The notes beneath the pieces were generated by a model. It did not search any database, had not been told where the DNA came from, and worked only from the letters and a program-made list of their open reading frames with translations. Made by a program: the position numbers and the translations under genes. From the NCBI GenBank assembly GCA_937892845.1, contig CALBGP010000001.1, positions 124,001 to 188,000 of the forward strand: a stretch of 64,000 nt of DNA. Direction: 5' to 3'. This DNA comes from an uncultured Eggerthellaceae bacterium (GTDB taxonomy: Bacteria > Actinomycetota > Coriobacteriia > Coriobacteriales > Eggerthellaceae). This document shows, piece after piece, positions 33,329 to 42,108 of the stretch. The stretch's first letter is position 1; each line of letters starts with the position of its first letter.

Positions 33329-34107
33329 TATTCGCCTCCTCGAAGCATAGGAGAAGTCTGATTGAAGATCTCGAGGGACCTATCGAAGGCTTCGATATCC
33401 ATCCCGTATCGGCTGACAAGGTTACGGGCGGCATCCAGATTGGCATCGGGAGACAATCCGCGACAACCGTTGCACTCCCGTCCGAGGTTGACGCACTTCG
33501 CACCGCAACCCGAAAGCGTAACCAAACCAAGGCACTGCTTGCCCTGCGCCCAAAAGCACATATCCTCGTTGCGCTTGCAGCTGCCGCACAAAGTGCCGGT
33601 TGACAACGTGGCGTTGCTTCCGTAGAGAGCTCGCTCGAGCACCTGGATGAATTCCATGCTATCAATCGGACAGCAGCGAATCTCATAATCGACATCGACG
33701 ACAGACGACACGCTGCGGGGGGCTATAACGGTTCCGCACGCCTGCGGAAGCCCATCGTAAACACGCGCAACATGCCCATCATGCTCACGCGCAGCCATGC
33801 CTGGAATGCCCGCAGTTGTCGCGCAAGCACCGATCGCTATCAGCTTTGCGCTTCGATCACGCAGATCGCGCACGGTCTGAATGCCCTCTTCGGTAGTGAC
33901 AGCCCCTTCGATAACCGCCACGTCGAATTCGCCTTCAGGCATTTGCAGGCTTGAAGCCAACTGCCAGTATTGCAAATCAAGCTGGCCGAGAACATCAAGC
34001 AGGTGCTTTTCGGCATTGGTAATCTGAAGCTGGCAGCCGAAACAGCTCGCGAGACCCGCGACAACCACACGGGGTGCAGCGCAGGCGCCATTCATTTTGC
34101 ATCCCAT
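33328..34107 (-). CDS. hydD: [NiFe] hydrogenase small subunit, group 3b type (sulfhydrogenase delta)
   Basis: A 259-residue small subunit without a Tat signal, hence cytosolic. The proximal-cluster motif GLASCFGCQLQI is near residue 18, followed by EGAVTTEEGIQTVRDLRDRS, IGACATTAGIPGM, CCPIDSMEFIQ and Cys groups CGSCKRNEDMC, CGAKCVNLGRECNGCRG for further clusters. ATG 34105-34107 begins right after the gamma-subunit stop; ATG 34095 is another possibility. Third gene of the operon. Confidence 0.92.
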   Translation of the reverse strand: MGCKMNGACAAPRVVVAGLASCFGCQLQITNAEKHLLDVLGQLDLQYWQLASSLQMPEGEFDVAVIEGAVTTEEGIQTVRDLRDRSAKLIAIGACATTAGIPGMAAREHDGHVARVYDGLPQACGTVIAPRSVSSVVDVDYEIRCCPIDSMEFIQVLERALYGSNATLSTGTLCGSCKRNEDMCFWAQGKQCLGLVTLSGCGAKCVNLGRECNGCRGLSPDANLDAARNLVSRYGMDIEAFDRSLEIFNQTSPMLRGGE

Positions 34108-34108
34108 A

Positions 34109-35023
34109 TCACATCGACCCCTGGATATTCTTCGCTTCCCAATAGTTGAACACGGGACCGTCGATGCATACATACTGATGACCGACCTGGCAGTGCCCGC
34201 ACTTGCCCATGCCGCACTTCATATGGCGCTCGAAGCTCATATAGATACGATCATAGGGAATCCCCTTCTTGCGCATCTCCTCGACCACGAAGCGGTACAT
34301 CACAGGGGGGCCGCACACGACGCCGAACGTATTCGTTCCATCTATCTCCAGATGCTCGAACGGCTTGGTCACAAGCCCCACTTCCCCATCCCAGCCCTCT
34401 TCGTAGTTATCTACGGTGAGGTGAAGATCGAAGTCCTTGCGATGACGCCACATCTCGAACTCATTGCGGAACATGACCTCGCGCGGATTCTTGGATCCGT
34501 AGATGATGGTGACGTTGCCGAACTCATGGCGCTCATCATGGATGTAGTTGATGAGGGACTTCAACGGAGCGATGCCCAGACCGCCCGCAACGAACAAGAC
34601 ATCGTGGCCTTTCATGGCCTCGTAGGGAAAGCCCCTGCCGAACGGCCCGCGGATACCCACCACGTCTCCGCATTGCATCTCATGGAGCGCCTGCGTGAAT
34701 TGCCCGGCTCGGCGAACGCAGAGCTCGATGAAACCCTGCTTGGTAGGAGATCCGGAAATGGAGATGGGGGCCTCGCCGACGCCGAAGATGGAGAGCTCGA
34801 CGAATTGTCCCGGCTGGTGGCGGAAAGCATTGCGGATTCGTTCATCGATCAGTCGGAACTCGAAGAGCTTTTCAGTGGCCGTAAGCTCGGTAATGGACGT
34901 AATGCGCGCAGGCCAAGGACGATACGGGTTCTCCGCCATGAGCTCTGCGCCGGTTTTTGCATGGTCGGCGAAGCGCAGAGGCTCCACCTGCACTGATGAC
35001 ATCGAAGGTTGGCTAGAAAGCAT
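34109..35023 (-). CDS. hydG: FAD/NAD(P)H-binding hydrogenase subunit (sulfhydrogenase gamma)
   Basis: A 304-residue flavoprotein of the ferredoxin-NADP reductase/PyrK type. FAD-binding parts are FRHQPGQFVELSIFG and EAPISISGSP; NAD(P)-binding parts are GPFGRGFPYEA, FVAGGLGIAPLKSL and FGVVCGPPVMYRFV. The tail CGMGKCGHCQVGHQYVC gives the four Cys ligands of a [2Fe-2S] cluster. ATG 35021-35023 overlaps the beta-subunit gene by 11 bp and has GAGG upstream; an ATG at 35002 is weaker. It links the hydrogenase to NAD(P)H. The symbol here follows the archaeal HydBGDA naming, not the [FeFe]-hydrogenase maturase HydG. Confidence 0.9.
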   Translation of the reverse strand: MLSSQPSMSSVQVEPLRFADHAKTGAELMAENPYRPWPARITSITELTATEKLFEFRLIDERIRNAFRHQPGQFVELSIFGVGEAPISISGSPTKQGFIELCVRRAGQFTQALHEMQCGDVVGIRGPFGRGFPYEAMKGHDVLFVAGGLGIAPLKSLINYIHDERHEFGNVTIIYGSKNPREVMFRNEFEMWRHRKDFDLHLTVDNYEEGWDGEVGLVTKPFEHLEIDGTNTFGVVCGPPVMYRFVVEEMRKKGIPYDRIYMSFERHMKCGMGKCGHCQVGHQYVCIDGPVFNYWEAKNIQGSM

Positions 35024-36134
35024 TCGGGGGAACCTCGCCTTCAAGGACTGCCAGCGGGGTGGCACCGGTTGTAGCGTCGGTGCCCGCAATGGCTTCGGGG
35101 ATTGCTGATTGTCCGGTCTTCTCATCGAAGAACCTGAGCACTTCAATGGGATTGATGCGCGCCTTGCATGCCCAAACGCACCGTCCGCAACCAACGCACA
35201 GCATGCTTCCGTGCTTGAACTTGTAGCCATTGAGTTTATGGTACATGCGATGGCGCACACGCTCCCGCCCGCCTTCGCGGAAGTTATGGCCACCGGTGAC
35301 AAGCGCGAACTGGGGATCCGTGCAGCTGTCCCAAGTGCGCACGCGGACGCCCGTCTTCGCGTCGGGAGAAAGCTCATCGACGATATCGAAGCACATGCAT
35401 GTGGGGCAGACCGATGCGCAAGCAGAGCAGTTCAAGCATCTTGAGCCAAGCTCAGCCCAGAAAGGATCCTTGTGATAAGTATCCATAAGCATGGCCACAT
35501 CCTGGACAAACGGGATATCACGATTGAACGCCTGGCGGCGCGCACGCGTGGCGGCCGCGAACAGCTCCCGGTCCTCGTCAGTAGCCTCCCTCAAGGAGGT
35601 GCTCTCCTCAAGAATCTCAGCCGCGGCGACCGAAGAAATGCTCACCCAGTACCTATCACCGAGATTTTGCAGGAAAAGGTCATAGCCGAAGGAAACCTCA
35701 TCGGCTCCCATATGCTCGCAGAAGCAGTTCGCAGAAGGCATGCATCCGACACCGACTATGAGCGTGGTTTCGCGACGAGCTTTGTAATAGGGATCGGGAT
35801 ACGGTCCGCGCAGAAACACTTCGTCCAAGCGGTTGACGGCATTGATATCGCACGGGTGCATTCCGAAGATGACGCGCGGGGATACATCAAGCTCGAAATC
35901 GGTGACATCATTGGATTCAACATCGAATTTGAACAGGGTTTCCCGCGGAGGAAGAAAATATTTCTTAGGCGATAGCGTCGTGGTCGGATAATCCAGCACG
36001 ACATCATGCGGATCTTCGATGACATCGAAAATGTAGCCCTGGCCATGTTTGACCGGGGCTACAAGTTCATACGAGTCCATGAAGGCTCTTATCAACGAAG
36101 GAAGATCCGCCGTATCGATGATTCGATAGAGCAC
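35013..36134 (-). CDS. hydB: 4Fe-4S ferredoxin-type hydrogenase subunit (sulfhydrogenase beta)
   Basis: A 373-residue protein with an N-terminal alpha/beta region resembling AsrA/HydB and two C-terminal [4Fe-4S] sites: CLNCSACASVCPTC and CVGCGRCVWACKARINP. An additional GVGCMPSANCFCEHMG in the middle is seen in this family. The start is GTG 36132-36134, because GGAGG ends five bases before it; a TTG four codons earlier overlaps that site. First gene of hydBGDA, 73 bp downstream of ndk on the same strand. Confidence 0.88.
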   Translation of the reverse strand: MLYRIIDTADLPSLIRAFMDSYELVAPVKHGQGYIFDVIEDPHDVVLDYPTTTLSPKKYFLPPRETLFKFDVESNDVTDFELDVSPRVIFGMHPCDINAVNRLDEVFLRGPYPDPYYKARRETTLIVGVGCMPSANCFCEHMGADEVSFGYDLFLQNLGDRYWVSISSVAAAEILEESTSLREATDEDRELFAAATRARRQAFNRDIPFVQDVAMLMDTYHKDPFWAELGSRCLNCSACASVCPTCMCFDIVDELSPDAKTGVRVRTWDSCTDPQFALVTGGHNFREGGRERVRHRMYHKLNGYKFKHGSMLCVGCGRCVWACKARINPIEVLRFFDEKTGQSAIPEAIAGTDATTGATPLAVLEGEVPPNAF

Positions 36135-36207
36135 AGAGTCCTCCAATCAAAAACCGGGCAGCGGCGCAGCCGCGCACAGCCGTCAGCTTCTTGATTCCGG
36201 ATCTGCC

Positions 36208-36615
36208 TTACGCGCCGAAGAAGATGGCGATTTCGCGCTCAGCGGATTCAGGAGAGTCGGAACCATGGATGACATTTTCGTCCATAATGAGACCGAAATC
36301 ACCGCGAATCGTGCCAGGGGCGGCATCGGCGGGGTTGGTGGCACCCATCAGCGTGCGCATCTTCTTGACAGCACCTTCACCGGAGACGACCATCTTGACG
36401 ACAGGGCCGCTGGTGATGTAGGAGATCAGGCCGTCATAGAAGGGCTTGCCCTCGTGCTCGGCATAGTTGGCAGCAGCCTGCTCAGCGGTGACCTGGGAAA
36501 GCTCCATGCGCTCGATGGTCAGACCTGCGCGCTCGATGCGAGCGATAATCTCACCCATGTGGCGGTTGCGCACAGCGTCGGGCTTGAGCATGGAATAGGT
36601 TTTCTCAATAGCCAT
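36208..36615 (-). CDS. ndk: nucleoside diphosphate kinase
   Basis: A 135-residue kinase, the standard length. It makes NTPs from NDPs through a phosphohistidine. Motifs: EKTYSMLKPDAVRNRHMGEI (N-terminal), GLISYITSGPVVKMVVSGEG, then ATNPADAAPGTIRGDFG, and the catalytic His in NVIHGSDSPESAEREI. AAGGA lies 11 bases upstream of the ATG. Confidence 0.97.
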   Translation of the reverse strand: MAIEKTYSMLKPDAVRNRHMGEIIARIERAGLTIERMELSQVTAEQAAANYAEHEGKPFYDGLISYITSGPVVKMVVSGEGAVKKMRTLMGATNPADAAPGTIRGDFGLIMDENVIHGSDSPESAEREIAIFFGA

Positions 36616-36679
36616 GGTGTTGAAATCCTTTCATTGATGGCTTATAGGCATCTTACGATGATCATCAGGTGCAACGGGA

Positions 36680-38089
36680 CTAGCTTTGCTGCGAAACGAA
36701 GTAAAGCTCGATGTCGGAAACCTTCCACGTGAGAAGGTCGCGCACCATGCTGATCTTGTATTGGACCGTACCGCCCTCGGGCGTATCTGCGGTCGCATAC
36801 ACGGTGGAATTGGAGACGGTCTTGTCTACCCCATCGATGGTCACATCGGAATCCTGCACGACCACAGACATGGCAGAATCAACGTCTTCGGATGAGATAT
36901 CCCCGGCGAACAGCTCAGAAGCTTTGTCAGGAGAGGCGAACAACTCAGAAGCAACAGTTTCCTGAGAAGGATAGCCGAAGCCCTGCATGTAAAGGAACAT
37001 CAGGCCTGCGGCGGCAACCACAAGCAAGGAAATGATGACAACGAGAATCTTCAGTCCGACGTTGCGTCGTTTGCGATCCTGCTTCGCGATAGTCTTACCG
37101 TACTGGGCGATTTCGGCATCAGTGGCACCGAAAAAGCGGTCTTCGCCCGATGCATAGCCGTCATCGACGTTGTAACCGTAAACCTGCTCAGGGAAATACC
37201 TGGGGTCATCGGGAACCTGGGCATAACCGTACGGGTCATACCCGTATCCATCGGCTGCATAGGGATCGGCTCCGGAAAGCGGAGCCCCATCGGAGGAAAC
37301 GTCCAAACCGGACATATCCATCCCCTGGTAAGGATCGGGCGCAGCACCAGATGAAGCGGCACCGGTCGCAACCGCCGTTGCGGCACGGCTGTAGTCAACG
37401 CTTGCCGAATCGCTGAGGAAGTAGGTCTTATCGGCAAGAGCGGTTTCGAAAGCGGCCATGGCCTTATGCATCTGACCGCAGGCTACATACGCCTGACCAA
37501 GATTGGCATAGAGGCGGTTGGTGGATTCAGGGTCCATGCTGAACTGAAGGGCGCTCTCATAGGACTGGACGGCATCTGCAGGACGGTTGAGGGCCATGAA
37601 GCAGACACCGAGATTGACCAGAGCCTTGGTGGGATCGGGATTTGCCTGGTCGAGCGCTGCGGCACGAAACGCCACGCCCGCCTCTGCGTTCTTTCCGAGC
37701 TTGAGCAAGGCGTTTCCCATGCCGAGATAAGCCTTATAGGCGGAATCGTACTTCGCATCCGACACCGCAATCTCGAAATGATCGACGGCATGCTCATAAT
37801 CATGCAGCGCAGCATAGGCTTTCGCCAAATTGCAGTTCACCGCACCGCAAGCGTCATATGCCGAATCCGCCGTAGCCTGCGTATACGCCTGGATAGCGCC
37901 GTTGAAATCCTTCATCTGAACGAAGCAATTGCCGATCTGATGATAGAGATAGCCCAAATCGCCCGGGTTCTTCTCAACAGCGGGATCCTGGAGGCACTGC
38001 GCAAACAGCTGCAAAGCAGACTGGAAGTCCTTTGCGGCATAGGCTGCGCGAGCCTGCGCGATGTACTGGTTTTCCATTTCGTAGTCCAT
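36680..38089 (-). CDS. TPR-repeat membrane protein with Tyr/Gly/Pro/Asp linker
   Basis: A 469-residue protein. Residues 5-245 hold six or seven tetratricopeptide repeats (for example QIGNCFVQMKDFNGAIQAYT, NLGQAYVACGQMHKAMAAFE). Residues 245-320 are a low-complexity linker rich in Tyr, Gly, Pro and Asp (DGYGYDPYGYAQ). A single membrane helix lies at about 345-368 after KQDRKRRN, so the TPR part is cytoplasmic and about 100 residues are outside. The outer part is not recognised. The function is unknown; scaffold or envelope assembly is a guess. It lies between the cyclophilin and ndk on one strand. Confidence 0.75.
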   Translation of the reverse strand: MDYEMENQYIAQARAAYAAKDFQSALQLFAQCLQDPAVEKNPGDLGYLYHQIGNCFVQMKDFNGAIQAYTQATADSAYDACGAVNCNLAKAYAALHDYEHAVDHFEIAVSDAKYDSAYKAYLGMGNALLKLGKNAEAGVAFRAAALDQANPDPTKALVNLGVCFMALNRPADAVQSYESALQFSMDPESTNRLYANLGQAYVACGQMHKAMAAFETALADKTYFLSDSASVDYSRAATAVATGAASSGAAPDPYQGMDMSGLDVSSDGAPLSGADPYAADGYGYDPYGYAQVPDDPRYFPEQVYGYNVDDGYASGEDRFFGATDAEIAQYGKTIAKQDRKRRNVGLKILVVIISLLVVAAAGLMFLYMQGFGYPSQETVASELFASPDKASELFAGDISSEDVDSAMSVVVQDSDVTIDGVDKTVSNSTVYATADTPEGGTVQYKISMVRDLLTWKVSDIELYFVSQQS

Positions 38090-38118
38090 CTTTCCTTGAA
38101 CGTGAAGGTTCCCCGAGC

Positions 38119-38652
38119 CTATTCGGCGCCTTCGATTTCCACGGTCACGATGACATCGCCGACCGTCAGCGCCTTAACAACATCGAGGCCCTCGATGGTG
38201 CGGCCGAACACGGTATAGCCGGAATCCAGCCCATGCTGCGGACCGAGGCACAGGTAGAACTGAGAACCTGCAGAGTCAGGATTCTGGGAACGCGCCATTG
38301 CGAGCGCACCGTCTTCGTGGGAGTTGTGCGGATTGGTGGTGTACTCCTGTTTGATGCAGTATCCGGGACCGCCGGTGCCCAGACCGGCAAACGGATTTCC
38401 GGCCTTCGCGCGCACCTCTTCGGAGGTCAGGTTGCGGGTATTGGGGCACCCGCCCTGGATGACGAAACCGGGCACATGGCGGTGGAACTTCAAATTATCG
38501 TAGAAGCCCTTGCGTGCAAGTTCCACGAAATTACCGACATGGATGGGAGCATCATTGCCGGCAAGCTGAACGCGGATATTGCCCTTGGAGGTTTTGATAA
38601 CGGCGATCTCGTTGCCGTTGGGTTTGTATTCAGGCGTATAAAGGGTTGCCAT
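38119..38652 (-). CDS. cyclophilin-type peptidyl-prolyl cis-trans isomerase
   Basis: A 177-residue cytoplasmic cyclophilin. Motifs: FVELARKGFYDNLKFHRHVP with the catalytic Arg equivalent (FHRHV), GFVIQGGCPNTRN, GALAMARSQNPDSAGSQFYL and a typical C-terminal VFGRTIEGLDVVKAL. AAGGA lies eight bases before ATG 38650-38652; a 31-codon N-terminal extension is not supported. Confidence 0.92.
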   Translation of the reverse strand: MATLYTPEYKPNGNEIAVIKTSKGNIRVQLAGNDAPIHVGNFVELARKGFYDNLKFHRHVPGFVIQGGCPNTRNLTSEEVRAKAGNPFAGLGTGGPGYCIKQEYTTNPHNSHEDGALAMARSQNPDSAGSQFYLCLGPQHGLDSGYTVFGRTIEGLDVVKALTVGDVIVTVEIEGAE

Positions 38653-38802
38653 ACGAGGCTTCCTTTCACTCGTTTTCCGTACGAATAACGACATGCGTTT
38701 TTTAATTTTAGCAGGTAACGAAGGCTGCGAAAGGAAATCTTTCAATATCCACGAGACATGGGCGGACGAAAGACGCTCTTGTAAATGCAGGGCAATTGAA
38801 GA

Positions 38803-38878
38803 TGGTGCCCCCTACAGGATTCGAACCTGCGGCTTTCTGCTCCGGAGGCAGACGCTCTATCCCCTGAGCTAAGGGGGC
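38803..38878 (-). tRNA. tRNA-Arg (anticodon CCG)
   Basis: A full cloverleaf reads on the minus strand: acceptor GCCCCCT/AGGGGGC, D-arm GCTC...GAGC, anticodon stem TCTGC/GCAGA around loop CTCCGGA (anticodon CCG), T-arm GCAGG-TTCGAAT-CCTGT, discriminator A and an encoded CCA. Length is 76. A TATAAT sits at 38893-38898, about 15 bp upstream. Confidence 0.96.
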
Positions 38879-38892
38879 ACAAACATCGGATG

Positions 38893-38921
38893 ATTATACG
38901 CTAAGATATGCAGATATCGAA
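38893..38921 (-). promoter_or_regulatory. probable promoter of tRNA-Arg
   Basis: Minus strand TATAAT (38893-38898) with a weak -35 (TTCGAT) at a 17-base spacing. Only the -10 is convincing. Confidence 0.5.
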
Positions 38922-38933
38922 AGAAAGGTCACC

Positions 38934-40259
38934 ATGCGAGAGAAAATAACCATAGACCGCCTATCCTACGGCGATGCCGGCATCGGAAAATGCGCTGATG
39001 GGAGAATCGCCTTCGTAGACGGAACCTGCCCCGGCGATACCGTGGCAATCGAACTCCGGGAGGACAAAGGCCGCTACATCATCGCCGAGATGGTCGAGCT
39101 TGCAGAGCCCTCCGCCGACAGAACATCCCCCATCTGCCCCTTCGCGAATACCTGCGGCGGATGCGGATGGCAGCACATCGATTACCGCGCTCAGCTGAAA
39201 GCAAAGCGCGATGCCGTGGTATCCCAGCTCATTCGCACTGCGCACATGGATGCCGCTCAAAGCGAAGAGCTTGTTTCCGAATGCGTAGGCTCGAAGAATA
39301 CCTACGGATACCGCAACAAAATCGAGCTTGCAGGTTCATGGGATTCCCGCCGAGGCTATCAGCTCGGCTTCCATGGGCGCGGTAGCAACACTTTGGTTTC
39401 ACCGGACAGCTGCCCTCTGGCCCACCCCGCGCTCAAGAATGCGCCGAAGTCGCTCAGGGGAGCCCTCAGGTACCTCCAAGGTTCAACAGACCTGGGAATC
39501 TTCCGCGTTGGCATCCGTCACTCCGAGCGCACGAAATCCTGCGAAATCGCGCTCTGGACGCAACCCGGCTCCTTTCCCCGAAAGGAGGTTGCGAGGACTT
39601 TGGAATCCGCTCTCAAGACAACGAGCATCGTTCGCGTCATGACCGCCGACGCCGGCCATGCTCGCAAGCTCAAGGGGGTTGAAGCGCTAAGCGGTAAGGG
39701 GTTTTGGGAGGAAACCGTAGCGGGCAACACCTTCAAGGTGAGCGCTCCTTCGTTTTTCCAGGTAAACACAGCACAAGCGGATGCACTCGTCTCCCTTGCG
39801 CTCAAAGCGCTCGATGTCCGCCGCGATGAGACGGTAGCAGACCTGTATTGCGGCATCGGAACATTCACGATTCCGCTCGCCGAAGCCTCTGACGACGTGA
39901 TCGGCGTTGAATCCTACGGCTCAAGCGTGCGAGACCTCAGGCGCGTAGCGCAGTCCAAGCAGCTCGATATCGAAATCATCGGCGGCGATGCGGCGCGTGA
40001 ACTTCCGGAAATCGGAGAGCTCGACGCCCTTCTCGTTGACCCGCCTCGCTCCGGGCTTGCAACCGAAATCATCGGCTCGATCGCACAAGCCGCACCTTCA
40101 CGCATGGTCTACGTCAGCTGCAATCCCGCAACCTGGGCGCGCGATGTGTCAAGGCTCAGGGATGCAGGATTCGAGCTCGTCCAGGTCACACCAGTGGACA
40201 TGTTCCCGCAGACCTACCACACCGAGATTGTGAGCTTGTTTAGAAACACCCGCCGTTAA
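38934..40259 (+). CDS. 23S rRNA (uracil-C5)-methyltransferase, RlmD/RumA family
   Basis: A 441-residue SAM-dependent RNA methyltransferase. An N-terminal TRAM domain (residues 1-55) is followed by the [4Fe-4S] motif CPFANTCGGCGW. The catalytic part has FFQVNTAQADALVSLAL, DLYCGIGTFTIPLAE, LLVDPPRSGL and the catalytic Cys in YVSCNPATWARD. AAAGG lies five bases before the ATG. RlmD/RlmC/RlmCD specificity (m5U747, m5U1939 or both) cannot be decided here. Confidence 0.92.
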   Translation: MREKITIDRLSYGDAGIGKCADGRIAFVDGTCPGDTVAIELREDKGRYIIAEMVELAEPSADRTSPICPFANTCGGCGWQHIDYRAQLKAKRDAVVSQLIRTAHMDAAQSEELVSECVGSKNTYGYRNKIELAGSWDSRRGYQLGFHGRGSNTLVSPDSCPLAHPALKNAPKSLRGALRYLQGSTDLGIFRVGIRHSERTKSCEIALWTQPGSFPRKEVARTLESALKTTSIVRVMTADAGHARKLKGVEALSGKGFWEETVAGNTFKVSAPSFFQVNTAQADALVSLALKALDVRRDETVADLYCGIGTFTIPLAEASDDVIGVESYGSSVRDLRRVAQSKQLDIEIIGGDAARELPEIGELDALLVDPPRSGLATEIIGSIAQAAPSRMVYVSCNPATWARDVSRLRDAGFELVQVTPVDMFPQTYHTEIVSLFRNTRR

Positions 40260-40293
40260 AACGAGTGGCATGCGAATCCGCCCGCATACGAAA

Positions 40294-40323
40294 GGCGGGG
40301 GTGGCTGCAAAGCCTCCCCCGCC
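40294..40323. terminator. GC-rich hairpin between convergent genes
   Basis: GGCGGGGG-t-GGCT (40294-40306) pairs with AGCC-t-CCCCCGCC (40311-40323), loop GCAA, one internal mismatch. It has no T-run but lies between convergent rlm-type and rsfS genes, so it probably ends transcription on either side. Confidence 0.6.
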
Positions 40324-40376
40324 CTCATGGCAATCGTTCGCGGTTCCCACCAGCACTGTCAGCAAGCCCCGCTTAT

Positions 40377-40751
40377 TTACGCCTCAGCCGATTCGAAATC
40401 GATTGTGGGCGCATCATTCCAGATTTCCTCAAGACGGTAATAGTCGCGTCCTTCGGGCTGGAATACGTGAACCACGAAATCACCGTAGTCCAGAAGCGCC
40501 CAGAAACCCTCCTGTGCGCCCTCGATGCCGAGAGGCTTGACGCCTGCCTGCTCGAGCTCCGCCTCCTGGATGGCGTCGATGACGGCGTCTATCTGACGGT
40601 TGTTCGCAGCCGTCACGATGCAGAAGAAGTCGGTCACGCCGACCAGTTCACGAACATCCTGGATAATGATGTCGGTTGCTTTCTTGCCGTCTGCGGCACG
40701 GGCCGCGATAAGGGCCTTCTCCTGAGACGTAAGGCCTTTGTCTTTCGCCAT
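40377..40751 (-). CDS. rsfS: ribosomal silencing factor RsfS
   Basis: A 124-residue protein binding L14 to block subunit joining during starvation. Family motifs: KATDIIIQDVRELVGVTDFF, ANNRQIDAVIDAIQEAE, EGFWALLDYGDFVVHVFQ, GRDYYRLEEIW. GGATAGGAAGC precedes ATG 40749-40751. It follows yqeK by 5 bp, the standard nadD-yqeK-rsfS order. Confidence 0.95.
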   Translation of the reverse strand: MAKDKGLTSQEKALIAARAADGKKATDIIIQDVRELVGVTDFFCIVTAANNRQIDAVIDAIQEAELEQAGVKPLGIEGAQEGFWALLDYGDFVVHVFQPEGRDYYRLEEIWNDAPTIDFESAEA

Positions 40752-40756
40752 GCTTC

Positions 40757-41383
40757 CTATCCTTCCTTCCTGTTGCATCCATGCCCGCCATCCATCTGCG
40801 ACGAGGCGGCACGATTCAAAACCAGAGCATTCCATACTTCCAAAGAACGCGGATACACCGTTCTACCCGCCGACACGAGACCCGAAAGCGATGAGGCGAA
40901 GGTCCGCATGTACAGTTCGTCGAGCGAAACCCTGCCGACAACTTCGCGCAGCGCCTCCACACCCTCGAAATCACGGGCAGGCTCTATGGCATCCGCGACG
41001 AAGACAACCATATCAAGCGGCTCCATGTCTTCATGGCCGCACGTATGGCGTTCAATAGCCTGAAGCTGGGCATCGCTGAGCCACGGAAACTCCCGTCTGA
41101 GCGACATGGGCGCCGTAAACGCATGGAGAACGCCCGTTACATGCTTCCGCGTGAATTTCGAGGCGAGTCCCTCCTTCTTGCATATGCGCTTGAGCTCCTT
41201 GACGGGCAAAGCCTTGTCCCAATCATGCAAAAGCCCTGCGATGGCAGCGTCGTCGCAATCCACTCCGTAGATACGGGCCAGCTGCTCCGCCGTCTGCGAA
41301 ACCCCCAAGGAATGCTGATATCGCGAAGGCTTCAGGCGCTTTTGCAGCCGCGCACGCGCATCCTCGAATAATTCGACATCCAT
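40757..41383 (-). CDS. yqeK: HD-domain Ap4A hydrolase YqeK
   Basis: A 208-residue HD-superfamily phosphohydrolase. Metal ligands: YQHSLGVSQTAEQLARIYG (first His), GLLHDWDK (HD pair) and RHTCGHEDM with DAIEPARDF. YqeK proteins split Ap4A symmetrically into two ADP. AGGA lies six bases before the ATG. Between nadD and rsfS. Confidence 0.92.
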   Translation of the reverse strand: MDVELFEDARARLQKRLKPSRYQHSLGVSQTAEQLARIYGVDCDDAAIAGLLHDWDKALPVKELKRICKKEGLASKFTRKHVTGVLHAFTAPMSLRREFPWLSDAQLQAIERHTCGHEDMEPLDMVVFVADAIEPARDFEGVEALREVVGRVSLDELYMRTFASSLSGLVSAGRTVYPRSLEVWNALVLNRAASSQMDGGHGCNRKEG

Positions 41384-41451
41384 TTAAGATCCTTCCCGTA
41401 CAACGATAAGGGTACCATTCTCCGCGCGCAAAGACGCCGGGTGCGCAAGTC

Positions 41452-42108
41452 CTACAGATACAAACCGTTCCGCGCAACGTATTCAACCACAGGTTGCGGC
41501 GTCAGATACCGAATCGACCGACCGTCTCGCACCTTCTGCCTCAAATCGGTGGAAGAAACCACCAGCGCCGTCACATCGACCTGGAGAAGATGGAGGATGT
41601 TGGCATGCGTCCGGAAATAGCGGCGCCTGGCATCCGTTATCTTGTAGCCGGGGCGCGTTACCGCAACCAGATGCGCAAGCCGTCCCAGCTGTTCGCTGTC
41701 GCGCCATTCAAGGATGCGAAATACGGCGTCCGCTCCGGTGATGAAATAGAGTTCCACGTTATCCGGATAGTGGGCCCTCATTGCGCGCAGAGTGTCGACC
41801 GTATAGGTCTTACCCGGACGGTCGATCTCTATGGTGCTCACATCGAACAGCGGGTTATCCGATACGGCCAGCCTCACCATCTCCAAACGATGTCGGGAAT
41901 CGCTGACACCTTTATCGCTTTTCATCCACGGATCGCCTGCAGGAACGAACACGACCCCATCAAGGCCGAACGTCTCCCTCACCTGCTCTGCGCAGGCAAG
42001 GTGGCCGATGTGGACGGGGTCGAATGTGCCGCCCATAATACCGAGACGCCTGATCCGCGACGGGTCATCGAAACCCAGCGAATCGAAGCGCGGACAGATG
42101 GCCGTCAT
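41452..42108 (-). CDS. nadD: nicotinate-nucleotide adenylyltransferase
   Basis: A 218-residue NaMN adenylyltransferase making deamido-NAD. GIMGGTFDPVHIGHLACAEQ is the nucleotide-binding motif; FVPAGDPWMKSDKGVSDSRH and the C-terminal VSSTDLRQKVRDGRSIRYL (ISSTxxR-type) are typical. ATG 42106-42108 shares one base with the proA stop (TGATG). An ORF extension into proA is not used. Confidence 0.94.
   Translation of the reverse strand: MTAICPRFDSLGFDDPSRIRRLGIMGGTFDPVHIGHLACAEQVRETFGLDGVVFVPAGDPWMKSDKGVSDSRHRLEMVRLAVSDNPLFDVSTIEIDRPGKTYTVDTLRAMRAHYPDNVELYFITGADAVFRILEWRDSEQLGRLAHLVAVTRPGYKITDARRRYFRTHANILHLLQVDVTALVVSSTDLRQKVRDGRSIRYLTPQPVVEYVARNGLYL

Noticed and set aside
38803..38878. tRNA-Arg as an integration site of a mobile element
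   Set aside because: No repeated 3' end of the tRNA, integrase or phage gene was found nearby.
40752..40835. 28-codon N-terminal extension of RsfS overlapping yqeK
   Set aside because: The ATG at 40749-40751 has a ribosome site and matches the family start.
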